Positions 52,240 through 61,421 of a stretch of DNA of 64,000 nt are shown here, in pieces. Location of the stretch: the NCBI RefSeq assembly GCF_004803895.1, contig NZ_CP021978.1, forward strand, positions 7,874,001 to 7,938,000, given 5' to 3'. A model generated the notes under the pieces. That model searched no databases, was not told where the DNA came from, and was given only the letters and a program-made list of their open reading frames with translations. The DNA is from Streptomyces hawaiiensis (GTDB lineage: Bacteria > Actinomycetota > Actinomycetes > Streptomycetales > Streptomycetaceae). The translations under genes and the position numbers were made by a program. How positions within the stretch are numbered: position 1 is the stretch's first letter; each line of letters opens with the position of its first letter.

Positions 52240-53478
52240 ATGGCCGTACGCGGCCGGCACCGCCGGTATCAGCCGAACAGGATCAACCGCGCCTCACTCA
52301 CCGTCACGGCGGGCGGCGCGGGCATGGCGCTGCCGTTCATGGGCACCGGCGCCGCCCAGGCGGCGGACGTGGACACCTGGAACAAGGTCGCCGCCTGCGA
52401 GTCCACCAGCAACTGGAACATCAACACCGGCAACGGCTTCTACGGTGGACTGCAGTTCACCCAGTCCACCTGGGAGGCCTACGGTGGCCGGGCCTACGCG
52501 GCCCGCGCGGACCTGGCGAGCAAGGACCAGCAGATCGCCGTCGCGGAGAAGGTCCTCGACGGGCAGGGGCCGGGCGCCTGGCCGGTCTGTTCCGTACGGG
52601 CCGGACTGACCCGGGGTGGCGGCGAGCCCGACATCCGGCCGGCCGCGCAGAACACGAAGAAGGACAGCAAGAAGCAGGCCAAGACCTCCATCGAGGACGT
52701 ACGGCCGCAATCCACGCCGCAGTCCCGGGCGGGCAACGCCGAGATGTACACCGTGGTCCGCGGCGACACCCTCTCCGGCATCGCGGACGACCAGGACGTC
52801 CGGGGCGGCTGGCGGGGCCTGTACACCGCCAACCGCTCGGCCATAGGGTCCGACCCCGATCTGATCGTGCCCGGCCAGCGCCTCGCGCTGCGCGGCGAGG
52901 GTGCCACGAAGACGCGCCCCGCGCCCAGGCCGGCCCCGTCGGCCGAGCCGTCACCGAAGAAGCCGACCCAGGAACGCGCCAAGGAGCGGTCCAAGGAGCC
53001 GTCCAAGGAACGGTCGAAGGAGCGGTCCAAGAACGAGAACAAGGAGCGCGCCGGCCGGTCCACGGCCACCCGGCAGGGCCTTGTCGCCCCCGTCGACGCC
53101 TCCCTCGGGACGCCCTACCGCAAGGCGGGCTCCTCCTGGTCGAAGGGCTACCACACCGGCATCGACTTCCCCGTGCCCACGGGAACGTCGGTCACGTCGG
53201 TCGCGGCGGGCAGCGTCGTCAGCGCCGGGTGGGGCGGCTCGTTCGGCTACCAGGTCGTGGTCCGGCACACCGACGGCCGCTACAGCCAGTACGCCCATCT
53301 GTCCGCGATCTCCGTCAGGGACGGTCAGTCGGTGAGCGCCGGCCAGCGCATCGGCCGCTCCGGCTCCACCGGCAACAGCTCGGGCCCGCATCTGCACTTC
53401 GAGGTGCGGACGGGGCCCGGGTTCGGCTCGGACGTCGACCCGGTGGCGTACCTCCGGGCCGGCGGCGTCAGGATCTGA
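52240..53478 (+). CDS. Secreted cell-wall hydrolase: Rpf-like transglycosylase, LysM, M23 peptidase
   Basis: This 412-residue exported protein has an N-terminal basic region and a signal segment (LTVTAGGAGMALPFMGTGAAQAA, cleaved near 42). The resuscitation-promoting-factor-like transglycosylase domain is next (WNKVAACESTSNWNINTGNGFYGGLQF, catalytic Glu at 54). A LysM repeat (YTVVRGDTLSGIA to PDLIVPGQRLAL) follows, then a lysine/serine/arginine linker (KERSKEPSKERSKERSK). The M23 endopeptidase domain closes the protein (GYHTGIDFPVPTG, GPHLHFEV zinc ligands). It would cut both glycan and peptide parts of the wall during growth or spore germination. Its 3' end overlaps the convergent transporter gene by 11 bp. 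Confidence 0.93.
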   Translation: MAVRGRHRRYQPNRINRASLTVTAGGAGMALPFMGTGAAQAADVDTWNKVAACESTSNWNINTGNGFYGGLQFTQSTWEAYGGRAYAARADLASKDQQIAVAEKVLDGQGPGAWPVCSVRAGLTRGGGEPDIRPAAQNTKKDSKKQAKTSIEDVRPQSTPQSRAGNAEMYTVVRGDTLSGIADDQDVRGGWRGLYTANRSAIGSDPDLIVPGQRLALRGEGATKTRPAPRPAPSAEPSPKKPTQERAKERSKEPSKERSKERSKNENKERAGRSTATRQGLVAPVDASLGTPYRKAGSSWSKGYHTGIDFPVPTGTSVTSVAAGSVVSAGWGGSFGYQVVVRHTDGRYSQYAHLSAISVRDGQSVSAGQRIGRSGSTGNSSGPHLHFEVRTGPGFGSDVDPVAYLRAGGVRI

Positions 53479-55129
53479 CACGCATGCGGTGCCGGTCGAC
53501 CGTGGGCAACGGGACGTACGGGATGCCGTAGAAGGGCGCGTAGGGGAGCGGGCGTTCGTCGTCGGAGGCCACCGCCACCGACGGCTCCCCGCTCTCGTAC
53601 GAGCCATCCTGCCCGGTGTCCTGCCCGGCAGGCCCCGCCGGCCCCGGCACGCGCACCGCGGCCGCTTCCGCGGGCCCGGGCAAGATCACCGCGGCCGGCG
53701 TGTCCGGCGCTGGCACGCGCACCGCTGCCGCTTCCTCCGGCCTTGGTACGAGCACCGCGGCCGGTGTGTCCCGTCTGGTCACGAGTGCCACGGCTGATGT
53801 GTCCGGCCCTGGCACGAGCACTGCCACCGTGGTCACCGGCTCCGGTATGCGAGCCGCCGCCGTGGTCACCGGCCCCGGTACGGGAGCCGCCGCCATAGCC
53901 ACCGGCTCCGGTATCCGCACCGCCGCCGCTTCCTCCGGCCCTGGCACGAGTACCGCGGCCGGCATATCCGGCCCGGGCACGAGCACCGCCGCCGTGGTCA
54001 CCGGCTCAGGTACCCGCACTGCCGCCATTGCCACCGGCTCAGGTACCCGCACCGCCGCGGCGCCCCTCGCTCCGGCCCCGAGCACGTCCTCCACGAGCAG
54101 CCGCCCACCCGCGGGCCCGGCCTCCGCCCCGGCATGGACCGGCTCGGGCACGCCGCGCGGGCTCTCCGGCTCACCCACCGGCTCGGGCAGAGCACCCCGG
54201 CCCACCCTCTCCGGCACTCGACGCAGGCCTGCGGCCGGCAGGTCCCGCACGCCCACCCCGCTCGGCTCCTTCGCGGGTCCGGGCACGGCATCCGGCTGCC
54301 CGTGCGCCAGCCGCTCCGTCGTCAGCAGGATCAGGCCGCCCGCCGCCACCACACCACAGCTCAGCGCGAGTGCCGTGCCCGTCGTGCCGTAGCGGAAGGT
54401 TTCTCCGAACATCGTGATGCCGACCGCGGCCGCCACCACCGGGTTCACGACCGTCAGCGTGGCCAGCGGGGCCGCGAGGCCGGCGCCCCGGTAGGAGGCC
54501 TGCGACAGCAGCATGCCGGACGTGGCCAGGACGCCGATCACGGCGAGGGACGGCGCGTCCCCCGCCGTCACGCCACCGGTCCAGTCGACCGCCACGGTCT
54601 TGGTGAACACCGAGGACATGCCGAAGGCGATACCGGAGGCCGTCGCCAGCAGCATGCTGCGGACCGCCGGGTGCCGGTGCGCCGCCCGGGCGGCGATCAT
54701 CAGCGCCACGACCACACCGGCCGTGACGACGGCGACGGCCACCCGCTCCGCCGCGTTCAGCGACTGCGCGTCGGACGCGGCGACCAGGGACAGCAGACCG
54801 GCGAGCCCCACCGTCGCCATGATCGCGCCCCGCCAGGCCGTGGCACCGGCCTTGCGGCCGACGAAGAGCGCCGCCATGGGCAGGGCCACCACGATGGTCA
54901 GCGCGCCGAGCGGCTGCACCAGGCTCAGCGGCCCGTAGGCCAGCGCCACCACGTGCAGCAGCCCACCGAGGCCGTTCAGCGCGACCGCCGCCCACCAGCC
55001 CGGCCGCCGCAGCGGCGCGTACTGCTCGCCCGGCGAGGACTCCGCCACCCGCTCCTGCACGATCGCCCCGCCCGCGTAGGCGAACGCGGAGACGAGGGAC
55101 AGCAGGACGGACAACGCGAGGGCGCTCAT
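53468..55129 (-). CDS. EamA/DMT-type membrane transporter with long repeat tail
   Basis: This 553-residue protein has residues 1-290 forming about 9-10 membrane helices typical of drug/metabolite transporter proteins (ALALSVLLSLVSAFAYAGGAIVQ, PLSLVQPLGALTIVVALPMAALF, TLTVVNPVVAAAVGITMFGE). The last 260 residues are soluble and low complexity: a glycine/proline linker and then 13 degenerate 11-residue units of the form AAVxVPxPxxx. The final segment is YAPFYGIPYVPLPTVDRHR. Related transporters normally end soon after the last helix, so the tail is the unusual part. The start at 55129 precedes the first helix directly. The substrate is unknown. Confidence 0.85.
   Translation of the reverse strand: MSALALSVLLSLVSAFAYAGGAIVQERVAESSPGEQYAPLRRPGWWAAVALNGLGGLLHVVALAYGPLSLVQPLGALTIVVALPMAALFVGRKAGATAWRGAIMATVGLAGLLSLVAASDAQSLNAAERVAVAVVTAGVVVALMIAARAAHRHPAVRSMLLATASGIAFGMSSVFTKTVAVDWTGGVTAGDAPSLAVIGVLATSGMLLSQASYRGAGLAAPLATLTVVNPVVAAAVGITMFGETFRYGTTGTALALSCGVVAAGGLILLTTERLAHGQPDAVPGPAKEPSGVGVRDLPAAGLRRVPERVGRGALPEPVGEPESPRGVPEPVHAGAEAGPAGGRLLVEDVLGAGARGAAAVRVPEPVAMAAVRVPEPVTTAAVLVPGPDMPAAVLVPGPEEAAAVRIPEPVAMAAAPVPGPVTTAAARIPEPVTTVAVLVPGPDTSAVALVTRRDTPAAVLVPRPEEAAAVRVPAPDTPAAVILPGPAEAAAVRVPGPAGPAGQDTGQDGSYESGEPSVAVASDDERPLPYAPFYGIPYVPLPTVDRHRMRVRS
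53630..54058 (-). repeat. 13 degenerate 33-bp in-frame repeats encoding AAVxVPxPxxx
   Basis: Contiguous units on the minus strand encode, for example, AAVRVPEPVAM, AAVRVPEPVTT, AAVLVPGPDMP and AAVLVPGPEEA. Only one unit (AVALVTRRDTP) breaks the PxP pattern. Third positions vary freely while A, V and P positions are kept, so the array is selected at protein level. Copy number is likely to vary between strains. Confidence 0.85.
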
Positions 55130-55357
55130 CGGCTGCTCCTCTGCGTCAGGCGGGGGCCATCGGCCCGGCGCGGCGAAAGGTGGGCTTTCATGACCAACAC
55201 CCTGCCGTGTCCAGGTCTTCCCGTCGTCGTCCCTGAGCACTCATTGGGTCCTACTGCCGATGGAGTACGAGGGGAGCACCGTCATCCCCAGGGTGGGCGC
55301 CTCCGGTCGGGGGCCACCGGGTCGCATCCCCTAGGGGCCTTGGTACTACTGCTCTTC

Positions 55358-56095
55358 GTGGACCTCGACCCCGACCTTGCCGCGCTCCGCCCGCTCGCCG
55401 GCTTCTTCGTGCTGCGCACGGAAGGAGCATCGGCCGGGTCCCTTCCCACTCTCGCACAGGCCTATGCCGCCACGTCACCGGATGTGTCGGGAAATCCCCT
55501 GATTTTTCGCGTGCGGAAGGTCGCGACCGCCCTGCGCGCCCCGGAGTTGCGCGTCGCCGCCTCCGTGACCCACCAGGGACTCGCGGCCCGGCTCTGGTCG
55601 ATCGCCCTCGGCTGTGCCGCACTGTACGGCTCCGTCCCCGGCCTCGACGCCCGGCTGCTGCGCTGGGACGCCGACGGCAGCGCCCCCGACGACCTGTGGC
55701 TCCCGCAGGTGACGCCGCTCCCCGGAGACGCGGCGACCCTCGCGGACGTCGTCCTGCACGGCCACCTCGTCCCGCTGGCGGCGGCCCTGCGCGCCCACCA
55801 CCGCCTCGCCCCGGGCCTGCTGCGGGGCAACGCCGCCTCCGCGCTGGCCGGCGCCGCCCGGGAACTGGAGCGCTGGGCCGGGCGGCACGGCCGTACGGAC
55901 GTCGCCGCCCGGGGCCGGTCGCTGACCGCGGAACTCCTGGCCCACCCCCTGCTCACCGGCGCCGGAACCCTCACTGGCACCGCCTTCCGCCGCCGCAGCT
56001 GCTGCCTGTACTACCGGGTGCCCGGCGGGGGCGTCTGCGGGGACTGTTGCTTCACACGGCCGCCTCGCTCTTCCCCACGCGCCCCTTCTGGGTGA
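55358..56095 (+). CDS. FhuF-like (2Fe-2S) protein, probable ferric-siderophore reductase
   Basis: The protein is about 245 residues from the GTG at 55358. The C-terminal cysteine motif RRSCCLYYRVPGGGVCGDCCF matches the iron-sulfur ligands (CC-x10-C-x2-C) of FhuF-type ferric reductases, which release iron from siderophores. The preceding helical domain fits the family (LRVAASVTHQGLAARLWSIALGCAAL). The start is uncertain: no ribosome site precedes the GTG, so the mRNA may be leaderless, and an upstream ATG at 55190 gives a 56-residue extension with poor codon bias. It stands divergent from the transporter gene. Confidence 0.82.
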   Translation: MDLDPDLAALRPLAGFFVLRTEGASAGSLPTLAQAYAATSPDVSGNPLIFRVRKVATALRAPELRVAASVTHQGLAARLWSIALGCAALYGSVPGLDARLLRWDADGSAPDDLWLPQVTPLPGDAATLADVVLHGHLVPLAAALRAHHRLAPGLLRGNAASALAGAARELERWAGRHGRTDVAARGRSLTAELLAHPLLTGAGTLTGTAFRRRSCCLYYRVPGGGVCGDCCFTRPPRSSPRAPSG

Positions 56096-56134
56096 CCATG
56101 AAAGGGAACGGCCGCTGAGAGCAGGGAGTTGCGG

Positions 56135-57286
56135 GTGCGAGTGGGACTGCTGACGCGGGAGTACCCGCCGGATGTGTACGGCGGTGCAGGCGTCCATGTG
56201 GAGTTCCTCGCCCGCGAGCTCAGACCGCTCATCGACCTGGACGTGCACTGCTGGGGCGAGGGCCGCGCCGACGGCGTGCTGCGCCACCGGCCCTGGTCCG
56301 CGCTGGACGGTGCCAACGACGCGCTGCGCACCTTCTCCGTCGACCTCGCCATGGCCGCCGCCCTCGAAGGCCGCGAACTGGTCCACTCCCACACCTGGTA
56401 CGCCAACCTGGGCGGTCACCTCGCCAAGCTGCTGTACGGCATCCCGCACGTGATGACCGCGCACTCCCTGGAGCCCCTGCGCCCCTGGAAGGCCGAGCAG
56501 CTCGGCGGTGGCTACGAGCTGTCCAGCTGGGCCGAGCGCACCGCGATCGAGGCCGCCGACGCGGTGATCGCGGTCTCCGGGGCCATGCGCGAGGACATCC
56601 TCGGCTGCTACCCGGCGCTGGACCCGGGGAAGGTCCACGTCGTGCACAACGGCATCGACACGAGCCTGTACCGGCCCGACCACGGCACGGACGCCCTGGA
56701 CCGGATCGGCTTGGACCGCTCCCGCCCGTATGTGCTGTTCGTCGGCCGGATCACCCGCCAGAAGGGCGTGCCCCACCTGCTGCGCGCCGTGCGGGACATC
56801 GACCCGGCCGCGCAGGTGGTGCTGTGCGCGGGCGCCCCGGACACCCCCGAGATCGACCAGGAGTTCCGGGAGCTGTTCGGGGAGCTGAGCGGGGTCCGCG
56901 ACGGTGTGTTCTGGATTCCGAAGATGCTGCCGCGCCCGGAGGTGATCCAGCTTCTGACCCATGCCGCGCTGTTCGTCTGCCCCTCGGTGTACGAGCCGCT
57001 CGGCATCGTGAACCTGGAGGCGATGGCCTGCGGCACGCCGGTGGTGGCCTCGGCGGTCGGCGGCATCCCCGAGGTCGTGGACGACGGCAGGACCGGCCTG
57101 CTCGTCCCGGCCGGTGACGGTTTCGAGGCGGGCCTCGCCCGGGCCATGGACAGCGTCCTGGGCGATCCGGAGGCCGCACGGCGGATGGGCGAGGCCGGGC
57201 GGGAGCGGGCGGTCGGCGAATTCGGCTGGGACGCCGTGGCCCGCCGCACGGTCCGGCTCTACGAGGAGATCGTCAAACAGGCTTAG
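56135..57286 (+). CDS. glgA: Glycogen synthase, actinobacterial GT4 type
   Basis: This 383-residue glycosyltransferase of the GT4 family extends or makes alpha-glucan from a nucleotide sugar. It begins MRVGLLTREYPPDVYGGAGVHVEFLARELR. Other features are VHVVHNGIDTSLY, FVGRITRQKGVPHLLRAV and the nucleotide-sugar site YEPLGIVNLEAMACGTPVVAS. The GTG at 56135 has GGGAG 6 bp upstream and starts the conserved sequence. It precedes glgC by 51 bp. In actinobacteria this enzyme can produce maltose-1-phosphate (GlgM activity), which cannot be decided from sequence alone. Confidence 0.92.
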   Translation: MRVGLLTREYPPDVYGGAGVHVEFLARELRPLIDLDVHCWGEGRADGVLRHRPWSALDGANDALRTFSVDLAMAAALEGRELVHSHTWYANLGGHLAKLLYGIPHVMTAHSLEPLRPWKAEQLGGGYELSSWAERTAIEAADAVIAVSGAMREDILGCYPALDPGKVHVVHNGIDTSLYRPDHGTDALDRIGLDRSRPYVLFVGRITRQKGVPHLLRAVRDIDPAAQVVLCAGAPDTPEIDQEFRELFGELSGVRDGVFWIPKMLPRPEVIQLLTHAALFVCPSVYEPLGIVNLEAMACGTPVVASAVGGIPEVVDDGRTGLLVPAGDGFEAGLARAMDSVLGDPEAARRMGEAGRERAVGEFGWDAVARRTVRLYEEIVKQA

Positions 57287-57337
57287 TCCGTCCTGCTCAG
57301 GGGCAGGCATCGGGAAATCGGCGTGAGGGGAGCGGCC

Positions 57338-58558
57338 ATGCGTGGTGGTGGTCCTTCGGTCCTGGGGATCGTGCTGGCGGGCGGTGAGGGCAAGCGGCTG
57401 ATGCCCCTGACCGCGGACCGTGCCAAACCGGCGGTGACCTTCGGTGGCACGTACCGGCTGGTCGACTTCGTCCTGTCCAACCTCGTCAACGCCGACGTGC
57501 TGCGCATCTGCGTCCTGACGCAGTACAAGTCGCACTCGCTGGACCGGCACATCACCATGACCTGGCGGATGTCCAACCTGCTCGGGAACTACGTCACGCC
57601 CGTGCCCGCCCAGCAGCGCCTCGGCCCGCGCTGGTACCTGGGCAGCGCCGACGCGATCCTGCAGTCGCTGAACCTGATCTACGACGAGCGCCCCGAGTAC
57701 GTCGCCGTGTTCGGCGCCGACCACGTGTACCGCATGGACCCGCGTCAGATGCTCGCCCAGCACATCGAGAGCGGGGCGGGCGTGACGGTGGCCGGGATCC
57801 GGGTGCCGCGCACGGAGTCCTCGTCCTTCGGGGTGATCACGCCGGGCTCGGACGGGCAGACGGTGGACCGCTTCCTGGAGAAGCCGGCCGACCCGCCGGG
57901 GCTCGCGGACGACCCCGCCTGTGTCTTCGCCTCGATGGGCAACTACATCTTCACGACCAAGGCCCTCATCGAGGCGCTCAGGCGGGACGCCGAGGACGAG
58001 TCCTCCGTGCACGACATGGGCGGTTCGATCCTGCCCCAGCTCACCGAGCGGGGCGAGGCCGCGCTGTACGACTTCAGCGCCAACCACGTGCCCGGCGAGA
58101 CCACTCGTGACCAGGGCTACTGGCGGGACGTCGGGACGCTGGACGCCTATTACGAGGCCCACATGGACCTGATCGCCGAGCGCCCCGCCTTCAACCTGTA
58201 CAACCGCAGCTGGCCGATCTACACGCACTCGTACCAGCTCTCGCCGGCCCGCTTCAACGCGGGCGGTATCGCCAGCGAGTCCATCATCAGCGCGGGCTGC
58301 CTGGTGCGCGGGCAGGTCACCCGGTCCGTGCTGTCGCCGGGTGTGGTGGTCGACCCGGGGGCCGTGGTGCAGGGCTCGGTGCTGCACGACAACGTGCACA
58401 TCGGCCGGGGCGCGGTGGTGCGCGGCGCCGTCCTCGACAAGAACGTCGAGGTGCCGCCGGGCGCGACCATCGGCGTCAATCCGGAGCGGGACGCGGAGTT
58501 GTACACGGTGTCCAAGGGCGGGGTCATCGCGCTCGGAAAGGGCCAGCTGGTCACCTGA
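57338..58558 (+). CDS. glgC: Glucose-1-phosphate adenylyltransferase (ADP-glucose pyrophosphorylase)
   Basis: This 406-residue enzyme forms ADP-glucose for glycogen synthesis. It has the nucleotidyltransferase signature GIVLAGGEGKRLMPLTADRAKPAV, the sugar-phosphate site VAVFGADHVYRMD, and a C-terminal left-handed beta-helix with hexapeptide repeats (AGCLVRGQVTRSVLSPGVVVDPGAVVQGSVL). The ATG at 57338 has a GAGGGGAG site 6 bp upstream. It forms a two-gene unit with glgA. Confidence 0.96.
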   Translation: MRGGGPSVLGIVLAGGEGKRLMPLTADRAKPAVTFGGTYRLVDFVLSNLVNADVLRICVLTQYKSHSLDRHITMTWRMSNLLGNYVTPVPAQQRLGPRWYLGSADAILQSLNLIYDERPEYVAVFGADHVYRMDPRQMLAQHIESGAGVTVAGIRVPRTESSSFGVITPGSDGQTVDRFLEKPADPPGLADDPACVFASMGNYIFTTKALIEALRRDAEDESSVHDMGGSILPQLTERGEAALYDFSANHVPGETTRDQGYWRDVGTLDAYYEAHMDLIAERPAFNLYNRSWPIYTHSYQLSPARFNAGGIASESIISAGCLVRGQVTRSVLSPGVVVDPGAVVQGSVLHDNVHIGRGAVVRGAVLDKNVEVPPGATIGVNPERDAELYTVSKGGVIALGKGQLVT

Positions 58559-58590
58559 GGCAGTCCGGCCGCGCGACTTTGTCCTGCCTC
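58557..58590. terminator. Weak inverted repeat after glgC
   Basis: GAGGCAG (58557-58563) and CTGCCTC (58584-58590) are exact complements separated by 20 bp, starting inside the glgC stop codon. The loop is long, so termination activity is uncertain. Confidence 0.4.
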
Positions 58591-58611
58591 TGGACGAAGA
58601 ACGGAATCCGT

Positions 58612-58648
58612 GTTGTCATGCCATCTCCTGTACATGACAACGTTGTTA
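58612..58648. promoter_or_regulatory. LacI-family-type operator with overlapping inverted repeat
   Basis: TGACAACGTTGTTA (58635-58648) contains the perfect palindrome ACAACGTTGT with a central CG, the hallmark of LacI/GalR-family operators in Streptomyces. In addition GTTGTCATG (58612-58620) and CATGACAAC (58633-58641) form an exact 9-bp inverted repeat, which supplies a second half-site. The operator ends next to the GGAGG ribosome site of the PA14-GH2 gene, so binding would block its expression until a sugar inducer appears. Confidence 0.72.
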
Positions 58649-58658
58649 TGGAGGTTCC

Positions 58659-61277
58659 GTGCGTACCGGACGCCTCAGAAACCGGCCCGCGTTACTGCTC
58701 GCCGCCCTCCTCGCCCTCACCGGCCTGACCGCGGCCCCCGCCCTCGCGGACGACCCCGCCGAGATCCACGGCCTCAAGGGCGAGTACTACACCCACTCCG
58801 CCCCCGGCGCCTTCGACTTCCACACCCTCAAGGCGACGGCCTTCGACCAGGACCTCGACTTCGACAACCTGGAGCCGCGCCTGAACTTCACCACCGGACG
58901 GTCCGACGACGTCAGCGTCCGCTGGACCGGAAAGCTCGTCCCTGAGAAGACCGGCCCTCACACCTTCTCGATCACCGGCGACAACGGCTTCCGCCTCTGG
59001 ATCGACGGCAAGCTCGCCATCGACCACTGGATCGACGACTGGGACCGCGAACAGACCTCCCAGCCCCTCGACCTCACCGCAGGCCGGGCCTACGACCTCA
59101 AGGTCGAGTACTTCGAGCACTACGGCGGCTCCAACCTCCACCTCCGCTGGACCCGGCCCGGCGCCGCGAAGGAACCCGTCCCGCAGTCGGCGTTTCGTCT
59201 CCCCGACGGCTTCGACTACGACGGAGCCCTCGCGGCCACCGTCCAGGCCACCGGCCGCACCCTGAAGCTCGACTTCGCCCAGCCCGTCACCGCACCCCCG
59301 GCCGGCTTCACCGACCACCTGGACGCGGTGATCGGCGGTGCCGCCTGGCCCCTGGGCGGGGCGCGCCTCGACCCCGCCGACCCCACGTCCCTCCTGGTCA
59401 CCCTCGAGGAACCGGTCGTCGGCAACAAGACCGGCACGGCCCGCGGCACTGCCGACATCCGCTACGACGGCGAGGGCGGCCTCTCCGGCACCGACGGCAA
59501 CGTTGTCAAGGAGTTCTGGAGCAGCGGCCCCAACCACTCCAAGTACCAACTGAGCACCCGCTGGGCCGACGAGGTCGGACCGGGCAACGCCCACCCGGAA
59601 TACCCCCGCCCGCAACTGACCCGGGACGCCTGGCGGAGCCTCAACGGCCGCTGGCAGTTCGCCGCCGCCGAGCCGGGCGAGCAGCCGCCCGTCGGCAGGA
59701 CCCTGAAGGAGCGCATCCTCGTCCCGTACCCGGTGGAGTCCCAGCTCTCCGGCATCGAACGGCACGAGGACCGCATGTGGTACCGCCGCACCTTCACCGT
59801 CCCCGCCGACTGGCACATCGGCTCCGGCAAGCGGCTCAAGCTCAACTTCGGGGCCGTCGACTGGCGCTCCGAGGTGTACGTCAACGGCACGAAGGTCGCC
59901 ACACACGAGGGCGGCTACGACAAGTTCGGCGCCGACATCACCGACGCGCTGAAGCCCGGCCGCACCCAGGAGCTGATCGTCGGCGTCTACGACCCGACCG
60001 ACGCGGCCTCCGGGGAGAACCCGCCGCTCGGCAAGCAGCGCCTGGATCCCAGCGGCATCTGGTACACCGCGTCCTCCGGCATCTGGCAGACGGTCTGGAT
60101 GGAGCCGGTGGCCCGCGACCACGTGGACTCCCTCAAGATCACCCCCGACGTGGCCGGCGAGAAGGTCACCGTGGAGGCCCGAGGCGTCCGCGACGGCGTC
60201 CCGGTCACGGCGACGGCGTACGAGGGCGGGCGCAAGGTGGCCACGGCGAGCGGGCGCACCGGAGCCCCGCTGACCCTGACCGTCCACGACCCGCGCCTCT
60301 GGTCGCCCGACGACCCCTTCCTCTACCAGCTCAAGGTCAAGGTCGGCGCCGACCGGGTGGGCGGCTACTTCGGGATGCGGTCCATCGCCGTCGAGAAGAT
60401 CGACGGCGTGCCGCGCACGGTCCTCAACGGCGAGCCGGTCTTCATGATGGCCACCCTCGACCAGGGCTTCTGGCCGGACGGCCTGCACACCGCGCCCACC
60501 GACGAGGCCCTGGCCCACGACCTGAAGGTGCACAAGCGGCTCGGCTTCAACTCCGTGCGCAAGCACATCAAGGTCGAACCGGACCGCTGGTTCTACTGGG
60601 CCGACAAGCTCGGGCTGCTGGTGTGGCAGGACATGCCGGCGATGACGGCCGGGGTGAACCCGAGTGGCACGTCCCGTGCCCGCTACGAGCGTGAGATGAA
60701 AGAGATGATCGACGAGCACATCAGCAGCCCGTCGGTCGTCATGTGGGTGACCTTCAACGAAGGCTGGGGCCAGTACGACGTGGGCCGGGTCGCCGAGCAG
60801 GCCAAGGCCTGGGACCCGACCCGGCTGGTCAACGGCCAGTCGGGGCTGAACCTCGGCGCCGACGGCGGCACCGGCGACCTCATGGACGAGCACGGCTACC
60901 CCAGCCCGGCCCTGCCGCCCCGCCCCGACGGGAAGCGCGCCCTGGTCAGCGGCGAGTACGGCGGCCTGGGGCTCGCGGTACCCGGCCACGCCTGGCCGGT
61001 GCAGCAGTCGTACGTCGACGTCGACCCCGCGACCTACACCGAGGACTACCTGACGAAGCTGGACGAGGTCCGGGCGCTGGTCTGCGAGGGCGGCAACGGT
61101 GCCGTGTACACCCAGATCGCGGACGTCGAGGGTGAGCTGAACGGCTTCCTCACGTACGACCGCACGGTGCTGAAACCCGACACGGCCAAGCTGAAAGCCG
61201 CGCACGAGGCGCTGATCCGTGACGCCTCCCGGGTGACTCCCACGGAGTGCCCGGCGGCGCGACCTGTGCTGGACTGA
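58659..61277 (+). CDS. Secreted glycoside hydrolase family 2 enzyme with PA14 domain
   Basis: This 872-residue exported enzyme has a signal peptide (RPALLLAALLALTGLTAAPALA, cleaved near 31). The PA14 carbohydrate-binding domain (about 35-170) includes GEYYTHSAPGAFDF, SVRWTGKL and TFSITGDNGFRLWIDGKL. A beta-sandwich and the GH2 domains follow from about 310 (DAWRSLNGRWQFA, MWYRRTFTVP). The TIM barrel has the acid/base glutamate in WVTFNEGWGQYD and the nucleophile glutamate in LVSGEYGGLG. The family includes beta-galactosidases, mannosidases and glucuronidases; the exact sugar is not clear. The GTG start lies 4 bp after GGAGG. A LacI-type operator upstream suggests induction by the substrate. 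Confidence 0.92.
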   Translation: MRTGRLRNRPALLLAALLALTGLTAAPALADDPAEIHGLKGEYYTHSAPGAFDFHTLKATAFDQDLDFDNLEPRLNFTTGRSDDVSVRWTGKLVPEKTGPHTFSITGDNGFRLWIDGKLAIDHWIDDWDREQTSQPLDLTAGRAYDLKVEYFEHYGGSNLHLRWTRPGAAKEPVPQSAFRLPDGFDYDGALAATVQATGRTLKLDFAQPVTAPPAGFTDHLDAVIGGAAWPLGGARLDPADPTSLLVTLEEPVVGNKTGTARGTADIRYDGEGGLSGTDGNVVKEFWSSGPNHSKYQLSTRWADEVGPGNAHPEYPRPQLTRDAWRSLNGRWQFAAAEPGEQPPVGRTLKERILVPYPVESQLSGIERHEDRMWYRRTFTVPADWHIGSGKRLKLNFGAVDWRSEVYVNGTKVATHEGGYDKFGADITDALKPGRTQELIVGVYDPTDAASGENPPLGKQRLDPSGIWYTASSGIWQTVWMEPVARDHVDSLKITPDVAGEKVTVEARGVRDGVPVTATAYEGGRKVATASGRTGAPLTLTVHDPRLWSPDDPFLYQLKVKVGADRVGGYFGMRSIAVEKIDGVPRTVLNGEPVFMMATLDQGFWPDGLHTAPTDEALAHDLKVHKRLGFNSVRKHIKVEPDRWFYWADKLGLLVWQDMPAMTAGVNPSGTSRARYEREMKEMIDEHISSPSVVMWVTFNEGWGQYDVGRVAEQAKAWDPTRLVNGQSGLNLGADGGTGDLMDEHGYPSPALPPRPDGKRALVSGEYGGLGLAVPGHAWPVQQSYVDVDPATYTEDYLTKLDEVRALVCEGGNGAVYTQIADVEGELNGFLTYDRTVLKPDTAKLKAAHEALIRDASRVTPTECPAARPVLD

Positions 61278-61291
61278 CCGCACATGCACCA

Positions 61292-61324
61292 TAAGTCCCG
61301 CCCCTCTCATCGGGGCGGGACTTA
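61292..61324. terminator. Perfect 13-bp hairpin after the GH2 gene
   Basis: TAAGTCCCGCCCC (61292-61304) pairs exactly with GGGGCGGGACTTA (61312-61324) across a 7-base loop, 14 bp downstream of the stop. It is a strong terminator candidate. Confidence 0.9.
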
Positions 61325-61421
61325 ATCCGATGTTAACTGTACGTAGCCTGATCGTACTTGACCGTAATCGGTTGGGGGCGGTTGACTGCTGACCCACCCG
61401 TCGTCGACGCGAGGCAAGCCC

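Noticed and set aside
53630..54058. 33-bp periodic repeats considered as a CRISPR array
   Set aside because: The units are contiguous, degenerate at third codon positions and in frame within a transporter tail. There are no unique spacers and no cas genes.
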